Part shown: positions 27,849 to 34,494 of the stretch, piece after piece
Layout of the letters: every line of letters starts with the position of its first letter
How positions within the stretch are numbered: the first letter of the stretch is position 1
Assembly (NCBI RefSeq): GCF_006861775.1
Contig: NZ_VDGG01000003.1
Span: 62,001 to 126,000, forward strand
DNA length: 64,000 bases
Reading direction: 5' to 3'
From: Psychrobacillus soli
GTDB taxonomy: Bacteria; Bacillota; Bacilli; Bacillales_A; Planococcaceae
Position numbers and translations under genes: made by a program
Notes under the pieces: generated by a model
The model's input: the letters and a program-made list of their open reading frames with translations, nothing else
Told to the model about the DNA's origin: nothing
Databases searched by the model: none

Positions 27849-28646
27849 GTGAAACCACTTATTGGCATTTGTGCGAACTATTTATCAGACGACACAGCAG
27901 GTATAGCAGCAGGTATAGGTGCAAAAAATCAAGAATGGCAAATGCTTGCAGATGATTATATTGTTGCGATTGAGCGCGCAGGTGGTGTACCGGTTATTTT
28001 ACCAATTACGGAAGATATCGAAACACTGACGCCTCTATTGCACAAATTAGATGGTATTTTATTTTCTGGTGGATCGGATATGGATCCGAATTATTACGGG
28101 GAGTATCCTAAATTTGGTTTAGGATTAATAGAACCAAAGCGTGATTCCCATGAATTGAAACTTGCTCAAAAGGTTTTATTCGATATGAATGTACCGGTAC
28201 TTGGTATATGTCGGGGTATGCAGTTACTTACTGTTGCGACGGGTGGGACACTATATCAAGATCTTCCATCCCAAAAACCAGAAGGCATTAATCACTCTGT
28301 CCCTAAAGCACAGCGACATCATGCATTCCATCCAGTAGCGATAGAAAAAGATTCGCTCCTTTACGAAATTTATCAAACGGATGAGCTTGGTGTAAATAGT
28401 TTCCATCATCAAGCAGTGAAAAATTTGGGACAAGGTTTTAAAGCAACGATGTTGGCTCCAGATGGCATTATTGAAGGAATGGAGCTAGAAACTGGTGAAC
28501 GTTTTGTCGTAGCTGTTCAGTGGCATCCAGAAATGATGGAAGGTCCAGTTTCCACTATTCGTCCCATTTTCAATGCTTTTGTAGATCGATGCAAAGTAGC
28601 AAGTTCCAATCTAATGCTTATTAGCAGTGACGAAACAATTGCTTGA
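27849..28646 (+). CDS. Gamma-glutamyl-gamma-aminobutyrate hydrolase-like (class I amidotransferase fold)
   Basis: 265 residues from GTG 27849, behind GGGGGAT. Peptidase C26 family: nucleophile Cys121 in LGICRGMQLL, GGSDMDPNYYGE, and the catalytic His in QWHPEMM. Family members cleave gamma-glutamyl amides (PuuD in putrescine breakdown). No polyamine genes are adjacent, so the substrate is open. The longer frame starting at 27750 runs through the ilvE terminator and is not credible. Confidence 0.85.
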   Translation: MKPLIGICANYLSDDTAGIAAGIGAKNQEWQMLADDYIVAIERAGGVPVILPITEDIETLTPLLHKLDGILFSGGSDMDPNYYGEYPKFGLGLIEPKRDSHELKLAQKVLFDMNVPVLGICRGMQLLTVATGGTLYQDLPSQKPEGINHSVPKAQRHHAFHPVAIEKDSLLYEIYQTDELGVNSFHHQAVKNLGQGFKATMLAPDGIIEGMELETGERFVVAVQWHPEMMEGPVSTIRPIFNAFVDRCKVASSNLMLISSDETIA

Positions 28647-28804
28647 TATTTTTAACTTGACTCAGCAATCAAAAACTGCTGGTGAGAGGAACTCAGGCTA
28701 AAATCGCCGCGTCCATGCGACAACGGCTAACTGACCTGCATCAAGCTGGCCTAAGCGCAATTCAAAATCCGGACGTAATTAATCCGAGGTGTAATTGATT
28801 AAGT
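28647..28804 (+). ncRNA. Candidate structured RNA or conserved intergenic element
   Basis: A GC-richer patch in AT-rich surroundings with several possible stems: CAGCA/TGCTG (28663-28681), GCCG/CGGC enclosing GTC/GAC (28706-28727) and CCTGC/GCTGG with a central mismatch (28735-28749), ending in GTAATTAATC/GTAATTGATT direct repeats. A hairpin with a T-rich tail follows at 28805. It fits no riboswitch class I know. A 34-codon open frame crosses it but has no start with a ribosome binding site. Confidence 0.4.
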
Positions 28805-28840
28805 CCTCTCTTAAGTCAAACTAAGAGAGGATTTTCTTCT
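28805..28840 (+). terminator. Hairpin terminator after the amidotransferase gene/RNA candidate
   Basis: CCTCTCTTA (28805-28813) pairs with TAAGAGAGG (28822-28830), followed by ATTTTCTTCTT. It overlaps the last codons of the convergent transposase gene. Confidence 0.75.
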
Positions 28841-29400
28841 TCCATTCGAAAATTCTCGCAATAAGTGCAATAATTCTCAGCGACTATTTCTGGATATTGT
28901 TCTAAAAAAGAAGGCAATAATTGCGTATTTATAAAACTAGGCTTAGTTTTTGTTTGATTGGCATAATATTGGTAAGAACTATAAGGATAATTCTCCATTT
29001 TATCTATAAGCGCCTTAGTCGTTTCTAAAGGATTTTGATGAATATAACTACTCACATTTAATAAGCTTATTGGATCGACAACCATATTGGCAAAAAAACG
29101 TGTTTCATAAAGTTGTCCAGAATAATTATATTTCCGTTTAAAAGACTCGGAATAGCGTTTGTTAATAATAGCCATGACATTAGAAAGTGGTACTTTTGGT
29201 GAGCGAATGAGTAAGTGATAGTGATTATTCATAATACAATAAGCAATGATTGTAAATGGATACTTTTCGTGGGTATAATGCAGCGCACGAAAAAATAAAG
29301 CAAAGTCACCTTCATCCAAAAAAATGTTTTGTCGATTATTTCCACGCATCGTTACATGATAAAAAATCTCCGGTTGCCAAACTCTTCTCATTCTACCCAT
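28816..29400 (-). CDS. REP-associated tyrosine transposase-like protein (RAYT, Y1/HUH)
   Basis: 194 residues from ATG 29400, eight bases behind GGGGGTG; the longer frame from 29472 has no site. Y1 transposase fold: the HUH pair His60/His62 in NNHYHLL, the RAYT-like start RRVWQPEIFYHVTMRGNN, and the candidate catalytic Tyr119 in YIHQNP, a signature of RAYT proteins rather than IS200 TnpA. It appears full length and intact. No insertion-sequence ends or partner gene are visible, as expected for a domesticated single-copy RAYT. A perfect GGTGCC-core palindrome lies 182 bases upstream. Confidence 0.85.
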   Translation of the reverse strand: MGRMRRVWQPEIFYHVTMRGNNRQNIFLDEGDFALFFRALHYTHEKYPFTIIAYCIMNNHYHLLIRSPKVPLSNVMAIINKRYSESFKRKYNYSGQLYETRFFANMVVDPISLLNVSSYIHQNPLETTKALIDKMENYPYSSYQYYANQTKTKPSFINTQLLPSFLEQYPEIVAENYCTYCENFRMEEENPLLV

Positions 29401-29581
29401 TAATCCAACACCCCCAACGTTTTGACTACACCATACAACAAAATAAATAAATCTACAATTGTCATAATTCACTTTCTTTCGCGACTATTTCATTTTGAAT
29501 TGAAAAAACGACTCCAAATTCAATTTTCCTCCAAAAAACACCACCAAAATTAAATTTTCAAATAATCTATTTTCCACCTAA

Positions 29582-29630
29582 TGTTACAAGATTGTTACTG
29601 GTGCCTGGCACCAGTAACAATCTTGTAACA
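29582..29630. repeat. GGTGCC-core palindrome, copy 8 (next to RAYT)
   Basis: 49-bp perfect inverted repeat centred on T29606. Variable arm part AGATT is matched by AATCT. It lies between the divergent transposase and response-regulator genes. Confidence 0.97.
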
Positions 29631-29699
29631 AAGCGGATAGTAGCGGTTTATTTTTCTTGTTGTGTGATAAAATAGTGGGAAAGAAAGTGGGGAATTTCG

Positions 29700-30410
29700 A
29701 TGAAAGAGCATGTACTGATTATTGAAGATGAAGAGAATATCGCGCGTGTTCTGCAGCTGGAGTTGGAATTTGAAGGGTATGCTGTCGAAATCGCATATAC
29801 AGGTACGGATGGATTGATCAAATATAGGGAGAAATCATGGGATTTGGTTTTGCTCGATTTGATGTTGCCAGGCTTGAATGGCTTAGATGTACTCCGACGG
29901 ATTCGAGCAACGGAGGCCGATACTCCTGTCATATTATTAACTGCTAAAAGTAATTTGGAGGATAAGGTGACGGGCTTAGATTTAGGTGCCAACGATTATG
30001 TGACGAAGCCTTTCGAAATTGAGGAGCTTCTTGCACGTGTACGCACTGCTATACGTTTTTCGAAGACTTCATCAATTCTTACGGAAAAAGATAAAAATGT
30101 ACATACATTCCATTCACTCCTATTAAATGAACAAACTCGCGAAATAACAAACGATGGGGAATCGGTCAATTTGACACCGCGAGAATATGATCTATTACTT
30201 TATTTGATGAAACATCCAAACCAAGTGTTGACGAGAGAACAACTATTAGATGCGGTGTGGGGGTTTGATTATTATGGAGATACGAATGTAGTCGACGTTT
30301 ATATACGATATGTACGTAAAAAACTAGAAGAAAATCAGAAGTCTTCTCTTATTCAAACAGTACGAGGTGTCGGATACGTACTGAAGGAGAAGAAAAACGA
30401 TGAAGCTTAA
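29700..30410 (+). CDS. OmpR-family response regulator
   Basis: 236 residues: receiver domain (1-120) with acidic pocket EDEE at 10-12, phosphorylation site Asp53 in LLDLMLPG and conserved Lys in VTKPFE; winged-helix DNA-binding domain (about 135-230) ending IQTVRGVGYVLK. GTGGGGA precedes the ATG. It overlaps the kinase gene by 11 bases. With kinase and PepSY protein the order resembles ykoG-ykoH-ykoI of Bacillus subtilis. Confidence 0.93.
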   Translation: MKEHVLIIEDEENIARVLQLELEFEGYAVEIAYTGTDGLIKYREKSWDLVLLDLMLPGLNGLDVLRRIRATEADTPVILLTAKSNLEDKVTGLDLGANDYVTKPFEIEELLARVRTAIRFSKTSSILTEKDKNVHTFHSLLLNEQTREITNDGESVNLTPREYDLLLYLMKHPNQVLTREQLLDAVWGFDYYGDTNVVDVYIRYVRKKLEENQKSSLIQTVRGVGYVLKEKKNDEA

Positions 30411-31761
30411 AACAAAGATACATCTTTTTTCGACCGTTCTTACACTCGTTATTTTAAGTATGATGAATGTTGGAATTTACATTTTATTTGAGAAAATGGC
30501 TTTTGATACGGAATACAAACAGCTTAATAATGATGTGGATGAGCTGATTGCTGCGTTAAGTAAAATAAGTAAGGAAGCAGACGCCGCAACTATTTTGCGT
30601 ACATATATTCCTTCAAATGGGGCTATTCGTGTCATCGATAGCGATGAGGAATTGAAACTATTCGTGCAAACGATTGATGGAGTCAATAACTACTATCCGG
30701 AGTTTAAAGAAGGGGAACGATATTCAATCGGAGCTTTTCGAGGGACCCCAATCTTAACGATTAGTAAACCAGTCATTTGGGTAAATGGTGAAGTGACGGA
30801 AGTTCAGACGATGAAAATTTTAGTAGATGTTGAAAAGAATTTAGATTTTCTTCGTCTCATTTTACTAAGCGTTATGTTAGTTGGCATGCTACTCATGACT
30901 GCTTCTAGTATAACGTTAGGTAGAATAATTACGAGACCGATTAAAAAACTAATAAATACAATGTCACAAAGTAGATTATCAGGAACCTATAAAAAAATTG
31001 TCGTTCCACCAAACGGGAAAGATGAAATGGCACAAATGGGCATTGCGTTTAACGAAATGATGGAGCAGCTAGAGCAAAACTTCAAAAAACAAGAACAATT
31101 TGTATCTGATGCCTCTCACGAATTAAAAACACCACTAACTGTCATTGAAAGCTACGCAAAGTTACTATCAAGACATGGCTTTAGCAATACCGCAATCGCA
31201 GAAGAATCGGTGCAAGCGATTGTGAATGAAACGGCCAGAATGAAAGAAATGATTGCTCAAATGTTATTGTTAGCTAAGAGTAATGAACAACATTTGCGAC
31301 ACTTCGAAAAAATAGACGTATTTCACTTGGTAGAAACTACGTTGCAATCGATGCGTACAGCATATAATCGTAAATTTTTATTAAATGGCGACGGACCCAT
31401 TTATGCGAATACAGATATAGAACAACTGAGACAATTACTTTTCATCATATTAGATAACGCAAGGAAATATAGCGAAAAAGAAATAAAAACGACTATTTTG
31501 GAAGAGGAAAAGGGCGTAACTATTTCTATATTAGATTATGGTAACGGCATTCCGAAAAAAGATTTAGCGCATATTTTTGACCGTTTCTATCGAGTAGATG
31601 AAGCTCGCAATAGAAAAACTGGTGGCACAGGGCTTGGAATGGCTATTGCTAAAGATATAGCACTACGTCTTTCAGCAGAATTGAAAATTGAAAGCACAGT
31701 TGGGTTTGGCACTACCATTCATATTTTTATCCCGAATACTCAAATTCTCATCGATTTTTAA
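30400..31761 (+). CDS. Sensor histidine kinase
   Basis: 453 residues: membrane segment about 9-30, extracellular sensor about 31-150, second membrane segment about 152-173, HAMP about 174-228, dimerisation domain with phospho-His240 in DASHELKTPL, then the ATPase domain with DNARKYSE, DYGNGIP and GGTGLGMAIA. It phosphorylates the overlapping response regulator. The signal is unknown; the PepSY protein downstream may modulate an envelope process it senses. Confidence 0.93.
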   Translation: MKLKTKIHLFSTVLTLVILSMMNVGIYILFEKMAFDTEYKQLNNDVDELIAALSKISKEADAATILRTYIPSNGAIRVIDSDEELKLFVQTIDGVNNYYPEFKEGERYSIGAFRGTPILTISKPVIWVNGEVTEVQTMKILVDVEKNLDFLRLILLSVMLVGMLLMTASSITLGRIITRPIKKLINTMSQSRLSGTYKKIVVPPNGKDEMAQMGIAFNEMMEQLEQNFKKQEQFVSDASHELKTPLTVIESYAKLLSRHGFSNTAIAEESVQAIVNETARMKEMIAQMLLLAKSNEQHLRHFEKIDVFHLVETTLQSMRTAYNRKFLLNGDGPIYANTDIEQLRQLLFIILDNARKYSEKEIKTTILEEEKGVTISILDYGNGIPKKDLAHIFDRFYRVDEARNRKTGGTGLGMAIAKDIALRLSAELKIESTVGFGTTIHIFIPNTQILIDF

Positions 31762-31801
31762 TGTTAGTACATTAAGATATATTTGAGGAGGGAAAGCGTG
31801 A

Positions 31802-32878
31802 ATGAAATTTTTCAAACTAAAAAGATTTCTATCGATTATTTCGGTGATTGTAGCCGGTGGTGCGATTGTGTTTTTATTAACAATTACCAGAACGGATCAT
31901 CAGTCGATATCGGAAAATGAGGTCCGCTCCCAACTTGAGCAGACATATGACGCAGAAGTAGCTAGTGTGAAGAAAAATGAAGCAGTTTACGAAGCACTCA
32001 TTACTAAAAATGGTAATGTATATTCAGTAGAAATGAACGCGGTCACTGGTGAAGTAAATTCGCTTAAACAATCGGATAAATACATCATTCAAACAGAGAG
32101 TGAAGTTGCGGAAGGGCCAATTGAATTGATCCCAGAGAAGTCTTCTCAAATGGTAGGACAATCTGATCTAGAAAAAACGTCGGAAAAGCAAGAAGACACG
32201 GAAAAAGAAGTAGTAACAGGACAAGTGAAAACTCAACCCAAAATTAGTATTAGTGAAAAAAAGACAGCTACGAATAAGGACGCAGATGTAGCAGAAACGT
32301 CGAAACCATCTGAAAATAAGACGACAAAGTCCATTATCTCTGCTACTTCTAAAATAGAAGAAAAGGCAGAAGAAGAAAAACCCAATAAAGAAGTGAGCAA
32401 AGATACATTAAAAACAGAGACGAGTAAACAAGAGGAAACAAAAGTCGAAATAGCAAAAGAAGAGACTGCTAGAACGGAAGAAAAAGTAGAACCGATGAAA
32501 CCAGTGCCAGCAAAATCGACGGAAGCTACTAGGGGAGAAGAACAAAAGTCGGAGGAAACGCAAGCACAAGTGCAAGTTCCTCAAACAAATGCAGCACAAT
32601 CAGAATCCCCAAAAACGGAAGTAGAAACAAAACCGGAAACTGTTACCACTGTATTGATCTCGGAAGAACAAGCGATTAAAAAGGCGCAACAGCAACAAAA
32701 AGGTACAGTTGAAAGTAGTTCCTTTGTGAAAACGAATGAGGGTGGCTACTATTTAATCGTGATGAAAGCGACAATCCCTGAAGGTGACAGTAAAGAAAGC
32801 GCGAAAGAAAAGAAAACGAAAGCAACGATCCAAGTGCATGCAATTTCTGGGAAAATTCTTTCTGTCACATGGGAATAA
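31802..32878 (+). CDS. Membrane-anchored protein with two PepSY-like ends and a charged linker
   Basis: 358 residues. One membrane segment (about 11-28) anchors it, with the rest outside. Residues about 35-92 and 285-358 look like PepSY domains (second one begins ISEEQAIKKAQQQ and ends SGKILSVTWE). Between them lies roughly 190 residues of low-complexity Glu/Lys/Thr sequence. It follows the two-component genes after 40 bases. PepSY domains are thought to inhibit or hold peptidases; YkoI/YkoJ in Bacillus occupy the same position. The length of the linker is unusual. Confidence 0.75.
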   Translation: MKFFKLKRFLSIISVIVAGGAIVFLLTITRTDHQSISENEVRSQLEQTYDAEVASVKKNEAVYEALITKNGNVYSVEMNAVTGEVNSLKQSDKYIIQTESEVAEGPIELIPEKSSQMVGQSDLEKTSEKQEDTEKEVVTGQVKTQPKISISEKKTATNKDADVAETSKPSENKTTKSIISATSKIEEKAEEEKPNKEVSKDTLKTETSKQEETKVEIAKEETARTEEKVEPMKPVPAKSTEATRGEEQKSEETQAQVQVPQTNAAQSESPKTEVETKPETVTTVLISEEQAIKKAQQQQKGTVESSSFVKTNEGGYYLIVMKATIPEGDSKESAKEKKTKATIQVHAISGKILSVTWE

Positions 32879-32934
32879 AATCTCTCATCAAATTCTAATA
32901 AAACTCTAGGAGTATTCTCATTTAGTTTCGTTAA

Positions 32935-33158
32935 TATGAAACTAACAAATGAATAGTAATTAAAGTTGATGAACGAGTTTGAAGGAAGCGAGTTCAACCA
33001 ACTCAGCATAATAGGGGAAGTTTTTAGTTAGCAACAAAGCGATAAAACGAGCGAGTAGCGAAGGCATAAAAATTACGGCGATTTTAATATATTCCTTGAG
33101 CGATAACAAGGACCCTAAACACCTCATTCTACCTTTCCCCGTAGAATGAGGTGTTTTT
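32935..33158 (+). ncRNA. Candidate structured transcript ending in a terminator
   Basis: Stems: GAGTT-TGAA/TTCA-AACTC (32975-33004, three-base bulge), AAAAT/ATTTT (33069-33085), TCCTTG/CAAGGA (33093-33112), then the terminator. GGGGAA at 33014 could pair with the terminator loop TTCCCC. A 20-codon frame (ATG 32969) spans the first stem but has no good ribosome binding site. It could be an independent small RNA or the 3' region of the PepSY transcript. Confidence 0.35.
33117..33158 (+). terminator. Strong terminator
   Basis: AAACACCTCATTCTAC pairs perfectly with GTAGAATGAGGTGTTT over the loop CTTTCCCC, then TTT. It lies 238 bases behind the PepSY gene. Confidence 0.93.
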
Positions 33159-33166
33159 ATATACTT

Positions 33167-33221
33167 TTATGTTACAGGATTGTTACTGGTGCCAGGCACC
33201 AGTAACAATCCTGTAACATAA
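33167..33221. repeat. GGTGCC-core palindrome, copy 9
   Basis: 55-bp perfect inverted repeat centred on A33194, the longest copy. Variable arm part GGATT is matched by AATCC. It is the last copy in the window; none was found from here to 64000. Confidence 0.97.
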
Positions 33222-33275
33222 CTGTTCAAACAAAAAAAACTGTGCTGCCAGTAATGGCGACACAGTTTTTGTCAT

Positions 33276-34256
33276 TTATCTTTTGTGTTTATTGTTTTTT
33301 GTTAATCGACCAAGTGCAAAAGCAGCTGCACCGATACCGATTAATGTGTTTGTTTTTTTGTTGAAAACTTGTTTTACGACAAGATTCATGTTTTGTGGGC
33401 GTTCTGCTAGACGACGCATGAAGTAGCCGTACCAGTCACTTCCAAACGGTACATATGTGCAGAAGTTATAGCCTTCTTTTGCAAGCTGTTGTTGCATATC
33501 TGTACGGAATCCGTAAAGCATTTGAAATTCGTATTTGTCATTCGAAATATTATTATCTTTGATAAATTGTTTAATGTGGTTAATCACATGGTGGTCATGC
33601 GTAGCAATCGATGTGAATTTCCCGTTTAGTAAATGCCATTCGATTAATTCTACATAGTTTTGGTCGATTTCTTCTTTTGTTTGGTACGCATATTCCGCAG
33701 GTTCTTTATAAGCACCTTTTACAATACGAAGGCGGAAGTTTTTATATTTTTGAATATCTTCTACAGCACGGTAGAAGTATGCTTGAATTACAGTTCCTAC
33801 ATTATCGTACTCTTTAGATAACTCGTCCAATATGTCGAATGATGGTTGTAAATGTTTATATGATTCCATATCAATATTGATGAATGTACCATACTTATTT
33901 GCTACTGCTGTAATTTCTTTTAAATTTTCTAACGCAAAATCATAATCTATATCTAATCCAAGTTGTGATGGCTTCAATGAAATATGTGCATCTACTTGGT
34001 GCTCTTCAATTGCTTCAATTACCGCGATAATTTGTTCTTTTGCTGCTAACGCTTCCTCTTTTTCGAAAACGAATTCCCCTAAATTATCTACTGTACAAGA
34101 GATCCCAATTGCATTCAGTTTTTTTATGCTTTCCATCGTTTCTTCAATATTTGTTCCAGCAACAACATGCTGTGCACCCATTTTTAAACCATATTTTTTT
34201 GCTGCCCCGTTTAATGTTTGATTTTCTGACAATGCGATAAAAATATCTTTTAACAT
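33276..34256 (-). CDS. Proline dehydrogenase
   Basis: 326 residues from ATG 34256, behind GGGAG; the longer frame lacks a site. FAD-dependent TIM barrel that oxidises proline to pyrroline-5-carboxylate. Signature segments YEFQMLYGFR and YVPFGSDWYGYFMRRLAERP carry the residues that bind FAD and proline. The length is that of the stand-alone Gram-positive enzyme. The partner pyrroline-5-carboxylate dehydrogenase is not nearby. The C-terminus has a basic tail. Monocistronic. Confidence 0.93.
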   Translation of the reverse strand: MLKDIFIALSENQTLNGAAKKYGLKMGAQHVVAGTNIEETMESIKKLNAIGISCTVDNLGEFVFEKEEALAAKEQIIAVIEAIEEHQVDAHISLKPSQLGLDIDYDFALENLKEITAVANKYGTFINIDMESYKHLQPSFDILDELSKEYDNVGTVIQAYFYRAVEDIQKYKNFRLRIVKGAYKEPAEYAYQTKEEIDQNYVELIEWHLLNGKFTSIATHDHHVINHIKQFIKDNNISNDKYEFQMLYGFRTDMQQQLAKEGYNFCTYVPFGSDWYGYFMRRLAERPQNMNLVVKQVFNKKTNTLIGIGAAAFALGRLTKNNKHKR

Positions 34257-34494
34257 AGTGATGCTCCCATCTTCGTATAATGACCAATTATACCACAAAA
34301 TTCGGATTGCATATATTTACGGGGAGAGAATTTGTCATACTTCGACTTCGAAAATTTATATTCTATTTACATGGAATTATCAGAATATTAACTTGCAGTT
34401 TCTATAAGATTAAGTTAAGTTTGAAATAGTGAGTAAAAATTAGTATAAATCACTGAAAGTTTTAGTTTTTCCATTATTCATCAGGAGGTAGGAC

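Noticed and set aside
28690-28797. 34-codon open frame through the GC-rich element
   Set aside because: No start codon with a ribosome binding site; better explained as structured non-coding sequence.
28816-29472. A complete IS200/IS605 element
   Set aside because: No subterminal hairpin ends, no TnpB gene, and the protein has RAYT rather than TnpA features.
6895-33221. GGTGCC palindromes as transcription terminators
   Set aside because: They lack a following T run, and several lie just before separate true terminators; pairing is symmetric as for DNA elements.
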